The notes: generated by a model not told the origin, from the letters alone. Counted from the first letter of the stretch, positions 24,813-35,972 are shown. The stretch is 64,000 bases of DNA from Impatiens glandulifera (GCF_907164915.1 NC_061869.1:62001-126000); one strand, 5' to 3'. Numbers and translations: made by a program.

Positions 24813-25045
24813 TCATTAATGGTGTCGAGAATGATGTGCTAAAACGATTGAATCGGATTGATGGAGCGTTATGGGGTCCCATGTGGGTAATTTTAATGTA
24901 ATGTTTGTAATTTGTATTGTTTTGTTTATGGGTTAGAGAGTATAATTAATGTATGTATATGATAAGATATGAAATAATGAAAGTGACCCATTTGTTAATT
25001 ATTCCTTGTGTCTGTGTTTGATTAAAGATTGAAACTTTGATATGA
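24813..25045. repeat. 233-bp direct repeat, left copy
   Basis: From ATTAATGGTGTCGAG to TTTGATATGATC. An almost identical copy lies at 26528-26760 (GGGTCCCATG versus GGTCCCAGG). The two flank the truncated copia. It appears to be the 3' flank of the DUF659-type pseudogene. Confidence 0.92.
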
Positions 25046-25079
25046 TCCACGCATCAGGATAATATCGATTGAACCATCA

Positions 25080-25998
25080 GCCGATTGAACCATTATCAGA
25101 AGAGATGTCATCTTGTGTTTGATAATATCGCCTCTGGTGTTTGGATGCAAAGAAAACCAATATCCACGCATCAGGATGTGATGTTGTGTGTGACATCAAT
25201 AAAGAGTATTCTGAATCTGCATCACATTTGTTTTCTGCAACATTTGCATCTTCAGAATCTTTCTCTTTCTTCTTCAACTTTGGGCAGTTAATCTTCCAAT
25301 GTCCTTTCTCACGACAGAAAGCACATTCATCTTTGGCAACTCTACTTTCAGATCTTCTTCCTTTCCCTTTTGATTTGCTCTGCTGATGGCCCCTGACCAT
25401 CAATGCTTCATCTGCTGTACCTACTTTGCTTTTCCCTTTATCCTGCTTTCTCAATTCATGACTATACAAAGCAGAACTTACAGCATCAAGAGAAACATTT
25501 CCCTTCCCATGAAGTAACGTTGTTTCTAAGTGTTCAAATTCATCAGGAAGGGACGATATCAACATCAAAGCCAAATCTTCATCCTCAAACCTAACGTCAA
25601 GGTTTAACAAATCCGCTACTAACTGATTAAACTTAGTTATATGCTCATTCATCGTAGTACCTGATTGGTATTCAAACCGGAACAGTCGCTTCTTCATAAG
25701 GGAGCTTATTCTGACCACTCTTCTTCAGAAACTTGTCCTCCAATGCTTGCCACAGTTTCTGTGCAGAAGTTTCATTCTTCACAGCATATTTCTGCTCTCT
25801 GGACAGGCACGACCGAATTGTTCCGCACGCCAACCGATTCATGATACTCCACTCTTTTTCTTCTATATCATCTGGCTTTCCGACCTCAATAGCAACATCT
25901 AGACCCTGCTGAAAAAGACAATCTAAAACCTCACATTGCCACATGCCGAAATGCCCAGTTCCATCAAAGATCTCCACCGCAAACTTCAAATTCGACAT
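25080..25998 (-). pseudogene. gag: Partial copia Gag with frameshift
   Basis: Starts at ATG 25998 (MSNLKFAVEIFDGTGHFGMW). UBN2-type Gag continues to KKSGQN near 25700, where the frame shifts, then LMKKRLFRFEYQSGT onward to a CCHC knuckle CAFCREKGHWKINC (near 25310) and a short acidic tail. It ends at the truncation, before the protease Asp-Ser-Gly. Confidence 0.85.
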
Positions 25999-26086
25999 CG
26001 GTGTCCTCGTCCAGGATGACGAAGGAGTTGACGCCCCTTTTGAAGACTCACCATGCCAAGGACAAACCTTCGGCTCTGATACCACT

Positions 26087-26527
26087 TGTTGGGGAAAAAC
26101 CCTGACAGAACCATAAAAAAAGGAAAAACAAACTGAAAGAACACTAACAGAATTTGATAACGGAGTTCGGCCAAAATATTGCCTACGTCTCCGAGCACTA
26201 AGGCTATCAATTAATAAGGAAGAAGAGATACAAATTTGGGTGCAATAAACTGAAAGAACACTAACAGAATTTGATAACGGAGTTCGACCAAAATATTGCC
26301 TACGTCTCCGAGCACTAAGGCTATCAATTAATAAGGAAGAAGAGATACAAATTTGGGTGCAATAAACCAAAGAGGAGAGAGTTTCTTTTATACACTAAGA
26401 AACTTCCCCAACTCCCATCATCTTCCGATGTGGGATTTATACTAATTGTGAATATAGTTTCTTTTATATACTAAGATTCACTCCCATTATCTTCCGATGT
26501 GGGATTCTAATTGTGCCAAAAACAACA
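26087..26527 (-). repeat. LTR with internal 117-bp tandem duplication
   Basis: Begins TGTTG and ends CAACA on minus. About 117 bp (CTGAAAGAACACTAACAG .. TTTGGGTGCAATAAA) is repeated in tandem, about 26129-26245 and 26246-26362. CTTCCGATGTGGGATT also occurs twice near 26420 and 26490. Confidence 0.85.
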
Positions 26528-26760
26528 ATTAATGGTGTCGAGAATGATGTGCTAAAACGATTGAATCGGATTGATGGAGCGTTATGGGTCCCAGGTGGGT
26601 AATTTTAATGTAATGTTTGTAATTTGTATTGTTTTGTTTATGGGTTAGAGAGTATAATTAATGTATGTATATGATAAGATATGAAATAATGAAAGTGACC
26701 CATTTGTTAATTATTCCTTGTGTCTGTGTTTGATTAAAGATTGAAACTTTGATATGATCA
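26528..26760. repeat. 233-bp direct repeat, right copy
   Basis: Second copy of 24813-25045, starting directly at the LTR edge (ATTAATGG) and ending TATGATC before AAATAATATATG. Confidence 0.92.
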
Positions 26761-27080
26761 AATAATATATGAATAAAGGGTGTAGAAATTGTGAAATGAT
26801 GAAGCGCATAATGATATAAAAACCTAAATATGTAATAATATTGATGATGGATTTTAGATTCCTTCAACCACCAATATATGAAAGAACAGTAAAAAGGAAA
26901 ACTAGGTCAGTTAGTTTTCTACTTTTTTTTTTATTTGAAAAAAAGTAGTAGTGAGAGAAAGAGATGATAAGCATTTTGAGCGGGGTCCTCTCTATGTATT
27001 ATCGAAGTAAAAATACTTAATATTAGGGTTAATTTGATTTTACTAGATATAACCCGTGATTAAGAGACTAATTTTTATTT
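26761..27080. other. AT-rich spacer
   Basis: No coding or structural feature is recognised between the direct repeat and the dispersed module at 27081. Confidence 0.6.
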
Positions 27081-27290
27081 AAACCCGAATTACCACCCAC
27101 CCTTTTAGGTGGAATACATTATACTCAACATTAAAACCCACCCAATACACAAAACCGATACAACACAACCAATTCACAAGCCCATGATACGGGGCCCATG
27201 TTATATGCTTAATTATAATCCAATATATACATTACATTTTCCTTCTGCTCTACCGACGTGGGAATATACTTATCACATAAAAAAAAATTA
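27081..27290. repeat. Dispersed ~150-200-bp module, copy near 27.1 kb
   Basis: AAACCCGAATTACCACCCACCC, a GGCCCA-type box, then a GACGTGGGAATA stretch and an A-run. Related blocks start each 728-bp array unit (from 6666), and lie near 28107 (partial), 30850-31013 and 32108-32238; the last two end in long A-runs. It could be a short retroposon or a shared regulatory segment. Confidence 0.5.
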
Positions 27291-28090
27291 GCTGAATACA
27301 GAGCAAAGTGTTTAACATTTGGCTGTAATCTCAATACAACATATAATATAGAATATGTTAGCAATTGATACAAGTACATTTCCTGCTTTCCATAATTTAT
27401 GCAAGTGCTTTACTACACCAGACAATGTCCAAAGGAAAAGAAGACATATACAAGGAAAAAACAACATTCAAGAAAAGTATACCTTTCGAATTTTAAGGTT
27501 CTTGTATAGGACCACACTTGTTCCTTTTGGAGCCAATCCATACTTGTGTACATCAACAGACATCGAAGTTACTCCTTGTACCGTAAAGTCAAAAAGAGGT
27601 ATAGGGTACCTAAAAGGTAGTTCATACCTAACAAAGTTAGAGATACAAATTCCAATATTCCATACACAATGTTAATACTATCTGTTAAATACTTAACAAA
27701 GATATGTTAGTCAAAAGGTCTCCAATGGAATGGAAAAGTATCAAAGTTTGGATGATTAAGAAAACTGAGGACAAATCTTATTTAATAACCTCTTGGGAAA
27801 TTTTAGTAAAAGGTTCTTCTTTTCCCAAAAAAAACAATGCAAGATACTTATTGTAAGCTAATGGCTTGGTAATTAAGTTTGAACAGAAACTATGAGGTTC
27901 TGGTTTGGATATTACGTTGCTTAGCCTTAAATGAGGTTATCATATGTAACCATTTTTCTATTTAAACACTTCTCAGGTTATTAGAGATCATTAACAAGTC
28001 ATTTTCTTAAGATCTAATATACTTACTACTACTTTCTGATATATATATATATATATATATTTATATTTCTCTCCCTTGTCTCTGGCCATA
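27182..28090. repeat. ~0.92-kb direct duplication, copy A
   Basis: From CCATGATACGG to CCTTGTCTCTGGCCAT, repeated nearly identically at 28107-29036, with an offset of 923-925 bp. Differences are a few substitutions, small indels and a longer TA run in copy B. Confidence 0.95.
27483..27627 (-). pseudogene. DPL1: Sphingosine-1-phosphate lyase cofactor-lysine exon, copy A
   Basis: The 145-nt exon encodes FDFTVQGVTSMSVDVHKYGL followed by APKGTSVVLYK and ends at AAG|GTATAC. HKYGLAPKG holds the lysine that binds pyridoxal phosphate in this family. The acceptor side (TTAG|GTATGAAC) reads YELPFRYPIPL, which is shorter and altered from the usual LPFARKLGYPIPPFDF. No neighbouring lyase exons were found. 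It is in the same orientation as the 5' exons at 386-2898, but on the wrong side of them to form one gene. Confidence 0.85.
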
Positions 28091-28106
28091 TATATATATA
28101 TTAAAA

Positions 28107-28951
28107 CCATGATACGGGCCCATGTTATATGCTTAATTATAATCCAATATATACATTACATTTTCCTTCTGCTCTACCCCGTGGGAATATACTTATCACA
28201 TAAAAAAAAATTAGCTGAATACAGAGCAAAGTGTTTAACATTTGGCTGTAATCTCAATACAACATATAATATAGAATATGTTAGCAATTGATACCAGTAC
28301 ATTTCCTGCTTTCCATAATTTATGCAAGTGCTTTACTACACCAGACAATGTCCAAAGGAAAAGAAGACATATACAAGGAAAAAACAACATTCAAGAAAAG
28401 TATACCTTTCGAATTTTAAGGTTCTTGTATAGGACCACACTTGTTCCTTTTGGAGCCAATCCATACTTGTGTACATCAACAGACATCGAAGTTACTCCTT
28501 GTACCGTAAAGTCAAAAAGAGGTATAAGGTACCTAAAAGGTAGTTCATACCTAACAAAGTTAGAGATACAAATTCCAATATTCCATACACAATGTTAATA
28601 CTATCTGTTAAATACTTAACAAAGATATGTTAGTCAAAAGGTCTCCAATGGAATGGAAAAGTATCAAAGTTTGGATGATTAAGAAAACTGAGGACAAATC
28701 TTATTTAATAACCTCTTGGGAAATTTTAGTAAAAGGTTCTTCTTTTCCCAAAGAAACAATGCAAGATACTTATTGTAAGCTAATGGCTTGGTAATTAAGT
28801 TTGAACAGAAGCTATGAGGTTCTGGTTTGGATATTACGTTGCCTTAAATGAGGTTATCATATGTAACCATTTTTCTATTTAAACACTTCTCAGGTTATTA
28901 GAGATCATTAACAAGTCATTTTCTTAAGATCTAATATACTTACTACTACTT

Positions 28952-29013
<62 letters not shown>

Positions 29014-29036
29014 CTTTCTCCCTTGTCTCTGGCCAT
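28107..29036. repeat. ~0.92-kb direct duplication, copy B
   Basis: Second copy of 27182-28090, with an expanded (TA)n near 28958-29000. The near-identity shows the duplication is recent. Confidence 0.95.
28406..28550 (-). pseudogene. DPL1: Sphingosine-1-phosphate lyase cofactor-lysine exon, copy B
   Basis: Same exon as 27483-27627 at an offset of 923 bp, encoding the same HKYGLAPKG lysine motif and the same donor. A G-to-A difference lies near 28527. It arose with the local duplication. Confidence 0.85.
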
Positions 29037-29039
29037 CAC

Positions 29040-29690
29040 GTATTCTTTGGGCTGAGTATGGCTACAATTGGGGTGTCCCAATCATTGGCTTTCAGTCCTG
29101 ATACAAGTAGAGCCAAGATTGCAGCAGCATCTGTGTTTGCCATCCTAGACCAAAAATCAAAGCTATGAATCATCAAGAACAACACTAGGTGAGGTGAATG
29201 GAAAGATTGAGCTTCGGAATGTCTGCTTTAGGTATCCACAAGGCCTGACACTCAACTTCTAAGAGATGTTTGTTTGACCATTGAACCAGGCAAGGTAACA
29301 CAAAAAAAGAATCCAAAGTAACTAACTAGTAATGAGATGAGTCCATACTGAGAAATAAATAATAATGATGGATGTTGTTGATTATTAATTAGACAGTGGC
29401 TTTGGTTAGAGAAAGTGGGAGTGGGAAATAGACAATAATACATCTATTGCTTGCAGAGGTTTTATGAGCCTAATTCTGGGAAGATATTGGTAGACATTGT
29501 GGATATTCAACAGCTGAATCTAAAGTGGCTAAGGCAGTAGATGGGATTGGTGAGCCAGGAGCCTCTCTTGTTCAATCAAACCATCGATACAAACATCGCC
29601 TATGGATGTTCACAGAACACCCATGTTTCAGAAACTGATGTTATGGAAGCAGCTCTGTTTGGCTAATGCCCACGAATTCCATCTGTGGAG
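29040..29690 (+). pseudogene. ABCB (MDR/P-glycoprotein) transporter fragment
   Basis: Two exon-like blocks separated by an intron with good borders (GCAAG|GTAACA at 29294/29295; TTAG|ACAGTG before 29393). Block 1 reads [20 protein letters not shown], then [13 protein letters not shown] and ELRNVCF. Block 2 holds a broken Walker A (ESGSGK then stop in place of Ser-Thr), then shifted frames giving FYEPNSGKILVD, LKWLRQ, MGLVSQEPLLFNQTI, NIAYG and finally a stop in place of ANAHEF. These are the end of a transmembrane domain and the start of a nucleotide-binding domain of an ATP-driven exporter. It is the only captured fragment on plus. Several stops and shifts rule out function. Confidence 0.85.
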
Positions 29691-29891
29691 AAGACATTTA
29701 AATTTTTTAGAATAACATTCTTGTTAAGAGGTGATCAAACTGTTATTTATTAATCATAATATATATATATATATGTATATATTTTAAATGATTTGTAACT
29801 TTTAGTGTAATTTTATTTTTTAAAGAAAAAGTTTTAAAAAATATATATATATAAGAATTCATATATAACATGAAAGATCATAGAATTTTCC

Positions 29892-31736
29892 TTAGTCATA
29901 TGTGTCTCTGCCCCAACCATCCTTTGAACCAAATTGTCTACGAACAGCACTATACCTTATAGCAATGCAAACTGCTCTAGATAAGAAGGAAGATGCGCCA
30001 GATACAATTGTTTGACGGACATATACCATTGTTCCGTATACGAGCTGTCTTGGAATATCATTCTGTATATATTCCACTTTCTTTGTGACCTGTGAAACTC
30101 TAGATATTTCCAAAACAATTCAGAGAATAGCTTATTGTTAGTTAAGAATTACAAAAATAAAAAATTGACATAGAAAATTGAGTTTGTGTAATCAATTCAT
30201 CATCCCTAGTTATGAAAATTTATTAAAATTCATCCTATAATTTGAATTTGGAAGACAATACATGTTTAATTTCATTTCACTTTCAAATGATGAATATCTT
30301 TCTTTTGATAAATATAGTTTTCATTTTAAAATATTGATTAGTTAATGAAGATCTTTGAACAAAATGGCCAAATATGATAAAAAAAATATATATCAAGCCA
30401 AATGCAATAATAATTAATGACCATTCAAAAGTGACAATGCTATTGAACAAAATTCACAACCCAACCATAAATCACAAGATAAAATGTTATACTTTTAAAA
30501 AGTGGATAATCAAAATTATTATAAAATTATAACATGTATTGTCATAAATAATTCTTATTTTCTTCATAAGCCAAATTATCTAATAATATATTTATAATGT
30601 AATATACATACCCAAGTCAAAATATCCAACTAAGGACAATGTAAGAACTATCGTTGATATTAACCTTTTTGTACTAGTGATACATACCCAAGTCAAAATA
30701 TCCAACTAAGGACAATGTAAGAACTAGTCGGGCATTTAAACAAAAAAATTAATGAACAACCCTATAATCAAAAGTGATAATGAACTATTATTAAAACCAA
30801 AATTCACAACCCAACTAGTAGGGCTTTAAACAAAAAAAAAATTGAATCAGTTTCCTAAACTGCATTAATTCCGCCATTTGGGTCGCAGGCCCAATATTAA
30901 GCCAATCAATTATAACGGATAACTCATTAGCTATATACATAAAAATATCTTTCTAATATAGCGATGTGGGAAAAAACTTAGTTTTACATAAAAAAAAAAA
31001 AAAAAAAAAAAGCAAAAGGAGGTTGAACTAAACTAAGTCAAAGTTCACACAGAACTGAAAGAAATCCCTGCCTGTAGTCAAAGCTCTAATAAATACTTGA
31101 ATTTCTCGAAAAGCCTATTATTTTGTTTCAATTATATCCACTAGATCTGCAACTTTAACTACAAAAGAACACATGATGGTTTGATTTGTTTCGATGCTAA
31201 TCAAACTTCACAAAAGGAAGTTGTAAGGTTTAATCAAAACCTTGTATGTGCTTCATACGGATATGATTATATCTTCATGGCGTTCACATCGAACTGCGCC
31301 TTGTTTCTAAGAGTGTTTTTAACCAACTCCTTCCTAGAGTTACTCTATTATCATTGCTGAATACCTAAAGCACAATGAAGTTTCTACAATTTCTCAATAA
31401 GCCTATCATTTTGTTTCAATTATATCCACTAGATCTGCAACTTTGATTACAGAAGAACACATGATTGTTTGATTTGGTTCAATGCTAATCAAAACCTTGT
31501 ATGTTCTTCATACGGAGATACGATTTTATAGATAAAAACTTCAAGGAATCAAAAATATGCATAAACCGAAAGGAAAACGAGCTAGAGAAAGAGAAATTAC
31601 AGGATCATTGGCAACGAGCTTCGCTATGCGATCACTGAGTTCGAAAGCATGGCGAGAACCTGCCCAAACGATTCATGGCGTTCACATCGAACTGCGCCTT
31701 GTTTCTTTCATGACCTAAGTAATCAACTCCCTCCAT
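29892..31736 (-). pseudogene. ACX1: Acyl-CoA oxidase 1 fragments (first exon and one internal exon)
   Basis: The intact enzyme is a peroxisomal FAD oxidase for long-chain acyl-CoA in beta-oxidation. First exon 31736-31601: an ATG, then EGVDYLGHERNKAQFDVNAM. A two-base loss moves the rest (VWAGSRHAFELSDRIAKLV) out of frame. Internal exon about 30113-29910: DIPRQLVYGTMVYVRQTI, LSRAVCIAIRYSAVRRQFG. The exons that should lie between are absent. A second scrap of exon 1 (31276-31308) sits in a local duplication. Upstream and internal sequence is AT-rich with no other exon recognised. Confidence 0.85.
30114..31270. other. AT-rich non-coding stretch with short direct repeats
   Basis: Contains the 45-bp repeat ACATACCCAAGTCAAAATAT.. 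at 30607-30651 and 30682-30726, two CAAAATTCACAACCCAAC blocks, and a dispersed module ending in an A-run at 30850-31013. About 31105-31250 is partly repeated at 31391-31505 (CCACTAGATCTGCAACTTT). Confidence 0.65.
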
Positions 31737-32107
31737 AGTTATATTTTCTGCAAATCAAATTTCGTAAGAATTCCAATCTTCGATAGAACCGACTTATATA
31801 AAGAAGAAGAGGGAATTCATTTATAACCCAATATATAGCTAAAACTAGATATTTGTTTCCCTCTCTAGTTGAAATTTTGTTGATCAAATTAAATTAAGGA
31901 AACTTATAAAATGTGTTAAAAATTTTCAATTATTATACTTATCCAAACATAAAATATTATATATATATATATATATATATAATTTTGATATAAAAAAAAA
32001 GATAAAAAAAAAAATTGATAAAAGGAGTGGAATGAAAAAAAATGTTAATAAGAAAACGAATTTTTAAATTGTTTTTGAATATGATCGGAATTATATTAAA
32101 AATAATA

Positions 32108-32238
32108 AAAACACAAATTACCACCACCCTACCGGGCGAACTCAGTTGAATCCATTATCCATCAATATTATTTCCCTTAATATAGGGATGTGGGAAAAAC
32201 TTAGTTTTACATATATAAAAAAAAAAAAAAAAAAAGAC
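32108..32238. repeat. Dispersed module, copy with A-tail
   Basis: ACACAAATTACCACCACCCT .. ACCGGGCGAAC .. AATATAGGGATGTGGGAAAA .. CTTAGTTTTACAT followed by an A-run. The segment ending at the A-run matches 30952-31013. About 32239-32480 has no recognised feature. Confidence 0.5.
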
Positions 32239-32910
32239 TGAAAGAAATCCCTGGCTGTAGCGGATCATCCTCAACTGAATCTTCCAAAGAGACATAACAA
32301 CCAGCATTGATCTCCGATTAGCATGGCCATGGACATTCTAATATAAAACCAAAAATAACATTAAGCAATATAGCATGGTCAACCGGAAGAAGATAAAAGC
32401 CAACATCCTGAAGAATTGGCCCCCGGTAGATGTAAATAGTGGACTCCTCTAGCAGTAACCCCATGAATCTACTGAATAGACAAAAGAAATTCATTTTTAC
32501 AACTTACATATCTGAAAAACATACATAGAGGAAGATAGAAATATGAGCAAAATGAACTATTGGATCATTGCCAAGAATTCAAAAATCACTGATATTCTAT
32601 TATACTAAATTAGTGTCTCTATATGCAGGTTCAGTTTCTAGATTGATTTCCATGATTCCATAATTCAATCCGGGACAACACAGAAACCATTTCAAAGTTT
32701 TCCCAATTTGGTAGCTTTATATAATCATGTGAAATTTCAATTTATTTGTTACCCTCAACAGCATATCAAGTAATATTCTAGAAATAAAAGGATAATTTGA
32801 ATTATTATAAAAGATTTGGCCTCATATATGATTCATTGATGTCACTACTTGGTTTGAATCAAGGAAAATAAATCTGACTTTTTCTAAAAAAATATGATTA
32901 TTTTTTCAGT

Positions 32911-34147
32911 GCATCACCAAAGAATTGCTAAGCATGTTTATTAAGTCATTTTCTTTGCATGTGATGATCTTTTTGAAAAATTTGTTGATCATGCTACCAA
33001 CAGGCTAAATTTGATAAGAGCAGTCACTCTGTAAAACAAAGTTTTAAATCACTTGCACATTGAAAAATATGAAGGTCCATGGAATCATCAAATAGTTTTA
33101 TAAACTAGATACATAATTTTATAAAGTTCCCTATTCTCCGCATCCATTAATTTAAGAAACATCAACAACACAATTACCTCTCCAATATGCTGAGCATCAC
33201 CAAGCATGCAGACCTTCATCTTGGGGCTAGGAATACGAGGCAACTTTACTGAACCACTGAAACGCTTGTCTTTCTGGGGATCATAATTCTTCAACCCAAT
33301 CTGCAGTTCAACAGTTTCAGTGAAGTTGCGCTTCTTCTCCTTAGCATCAGTTGATATCTGAGTAATAGCTTCTCTCAGGGCATCACTATGAAGCTTAATG
33401 TAGATAGAAAAAGAAAAAGATACGTTAGAACTTAATTATGCATGGGTCTGAAGCAACTTGACCAGTAATAGCTTATAATTAACTCTATAATTCAGTATAA
33501 GTGTACACAGATTTTACATTTTTGAAAAGCGATAGGATGACAGTTCAATCTTACTACAATGCTTTTATTCTCATTTTAACTTAACATACAATAAAACTCT
33601 CATAAAAATGTCAACAACTGCTGCTCCAAAATAAACTGGTATATCTAATTCAGATATGCAGCTCAAAAAATCAAGAAACAATGCACTACAATGATAAGGT
33701 TTGCTCTAAATTATTCAAACCTTTTAAAGTTAAATAACTAAGGAAGCAATATTAAGATTAATGCAAGAAACTTCCAACAGCTTCAGAGGTTAGGCATGCT
33801 AAACTAATTATTGAATCAAATTCAAGTCACTTTCATTGATTCCATAACATCCTATGATTTCCACTAAAATAAACTAATTACGGATAGTCAAGAAGCAGGG
33901 TTTAGGGTTTAGTCTAAAGAATAAAAAATCAGTTTGAACTTTGCCAACGTTTGACAAGATTGTGATTGTGAAAAAACTAGTTTTCATATAGGCTCAAAAT
34001 GTGCCGTGAAAAGCTTGCATTACATGACAGATTAGAGGAAAAGTGGAAACCAAAAGAATGAAACTTTTCTGCTGTTCCAAAAATATGGCTTAACACCTTT
34101 TGATTACTGCTCTTATGCAGAGATACTAAAGTAATTGAACACTACAC
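32911..34147. repeat. Segmental duplicate, copy 2 (contains an RPL10A exon)
   Basis: Same-orientation duplicate of 3855-5106. It joins ZYP1-derived sequence on its right (after 34147), whereas copy 1 joins different sequence, which marks a breakpoint. Confidence 0.85.
33178..33393 (-). pseudogene. RPL10A: Ribosomal protein L10a (uL1), isolated exon, copy 2
   Basis: Same 216-nt exon as 4126-4341 with the same splice borders and an open frame ([39 protein letters not shown]). Changes include PRPKMK to PSPKMK and LQS to LHS, substitutions expected of an unconstrained copy of a very conserved protein. No other L10a exons were found nearby. Confidence 0.8.
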
Positions 34148-34191
34148 CACTGGGATACACAAAAATATGCTCGCATTGAATAAAAAGTTAC

Positions 34192-35405
34192 CTTCCTACT
34201 ATGCTTAGGCATACCCATAGCAGAGTTACCCTTCTCCACATTTTTCATTAAGGTTGACACAGGTGTTTGTGCTCCGTGCGAGTAAGGGAATCCTACAAGA
34301 CCAACAAATCAAAGTAAGACCAAATCAATCATAAGGGAAAAAAGGAATATTCATTAATCAAATTTGCTTCATTCTAGACAGGAAAATGATCATACTTATT
34401 TCTTCTACCACCACCAGAGCTTACCATCTTTGATGACGAATTTTTGTAGTTCTTAGATATTTAAGTGTTACCAGACATTATATATAAAGCTGTTCAGATC
34501 AAATAATTTTTCTTAGAGTTTTTATTATCATTGAAAATGCACTTCAAATATTATTGTAGTTTAGAACAATCAGCTTGCATTATCTTTTGCAAATAAAAAG
34601 TATTTACATTTCAGACACAAATAACACCATATTCAGTCTATAAATAAACAAGCAGTTGCTATCTCAAAAAAGTTAAATGAAAATGGCATCTTATTTATAT
34701 CATTTTCATTGTGGACCTAGAATCAAATAAAATAAAATAATGTTTCATTCATTTAGGTAAGGGACAGTAATTCCATAGCAAATGGTAACAAAATATGTGA
34801 AGAATATATAGCTGTCATTTCACTTTTTTTTTATTACACATATTTTCTACTTTAGCCTACTTGATAGTGGCATATAAAATGTATTTTGTATCATCATTCA
34901 GTTTTGGTTGAATAACACATACCATGGCAGCATGTTCCTCCTGTGTACGCAACAGATATAGGCGAGATTCTTCCTTGATTTCTTCTAGCTTCTGTTCACA
35001 CTTTCTTTCTACTTCCTGAATGGTTTTTTCGGCCTGAAATTCAATCATGTGGAATATACAGCTCAGCTAAAAGATCATATGATAATTATGACATGGATTT
35101 AATATAGGCAACTGAATTATTACAAACCTTTACTTTCTAATGTTAACTTTCTGCAACTCTGTAGCCTCAAACTTCCCCCCTAATATCATTTATGGCCTGA
35201 TGCAAACTTTTACGGTGTTGGTCAAAGAAGAAAATTTAATAGCTTTTAAATATTATATGAATTAACTCACCTGATCATTTTTTTGAGATAATTCTTTCAA
35301 ATGCCTTGATAACTCTAACTGTTTGTTCTTAAACATCAGGTCTTATTGTTTCTTCGCTTCGGAAAGTTTACTTTAAGTGTCAACTAATGAAGCCTTGATC
35401 TGTAA
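34192..35405 (-). pseudogene. ZYP1: ZYP1 (synaptonemal complex protein) fragments
   Basis: ZYP1 is the coiled-coil transverse filament protein of the plant synaptonemal complex. Exon-like blocks in order on minus: ~35405-35270 (KNKQLELSRHLKELSQKNDQ then GTGAGT, with upstream stops), ~35192-35163 (AINDIR, then a stop), ~35040-34917 (EKTIQEVERKCEQKLEEI, KEESRLYLLRTQEEHAAM), and ~34291-34193 (GFPYSHGAQTPVST .. MPKHSRK|GTAAC). The heptad-rich sequence and block order match the C-terminal third of ZYP1. In-frame stops show decay. Confidence 0.78.
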
Positions 35406-35525
35406 TAATGTATGGTGTCATACAACTAAGGACAACAAACTAAGGATGTGACATAGCAAATTATTTTGAGAACCTCTTCTTTTATATCTATCTTCTAGCT
35501 CTTTTAGATTATTAATAATATTTAC

Positions 35526-35972
35526 CTGCACCGCATTAAGAGGGACATCACCAGAAGAAACTGCTGCAACACCATTAATTACAAGTGCAACAGCATTGAA
35601 ATTGGATGAATATCTGCATCTTTGCATAAACAGAACGTCCCCATCTAAAAAACTGTACAGCAAGGAAGGAGATGGCATTTGATGAACAAATTCCAAATTA
35701 TACTTTCCTCACAATTTTAGCAAACAGTGCAACAAATTCTCTCTTTTGAAAACAAGGTAACAAGAGTGCGCAATCCTAAAAGCAAAATAACAATTGAGAG
35801 ATCAAGTCATATTAATAAGCATAGATCGTCTATATTTCAAACAAATAAGACAACAGCATGTACTACTGACTAACCTTCACAACAGAAGAAAAGTTATCAT
35901 CCAATATTATTATATCTGAACTATCTTTTGCGACTTTTGTTCCTTGGATGCCCTTTGAGATCAATATCAGCC
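35526..35972 (-). pseudogene. P-type Ca2+-ATPase (ACA type) fragment
   Basis: Exon 35972-35875 reads GIQGTKVAKDSSDIIILDDN then FSSVVK and ends AAG|GTTAGT; it corresponds to the hinge just before M5 of autoinhibited Ca2+ pumps. Exon ~35625-35526 reads IFIQFQ, then after a small deletion/shift NAVALVINGVAAVSSGDVPL and NAVQ|GTAAAT, matching the start of M5/M6. The family FIQFQLTVNVAALVIN is damaged. The remaining ~30 exons' worth of protein is absent. Confidence 0.82.

Larger units (their letters stand above)
25046..26527 (-). mobile_element. Truncated copia element (5' LTR + partial gag)
   Basis: On minus: LTR (26527-26087), primer site TGGTATCAGAGCC (26084-26072), gag, then loss just after the start of protease (PDAWI, expected to continue LDSGAS). 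The remaining Pol and 3' LTR are gone. The truncated end is scrambled: ATCCACGCATCAGGAT occurs twice (25044 and 25163) and CGATTGAACCATCAGCCGAT, identical to part of the 728-bp array unit, lies at the break. Confidence 0.88.

Noticed and set aside
24800..24900. Short open stretch NGVENDVLKRLNRIDGALWG as an exon
   Set aside because: It lies in both 233-bp repeats and has an AG before it, but I recognise no family and no partner exon.
26400..26520. CCGATGTGGGAT motifs as plant snRNA upstream elements
   Set aside because: They resemble the reverse of the snRNA USE (RTCCCACATCG), but no snRNA-like sequence or correctly spaced TATA box follows; here they lie in a copia LTR.
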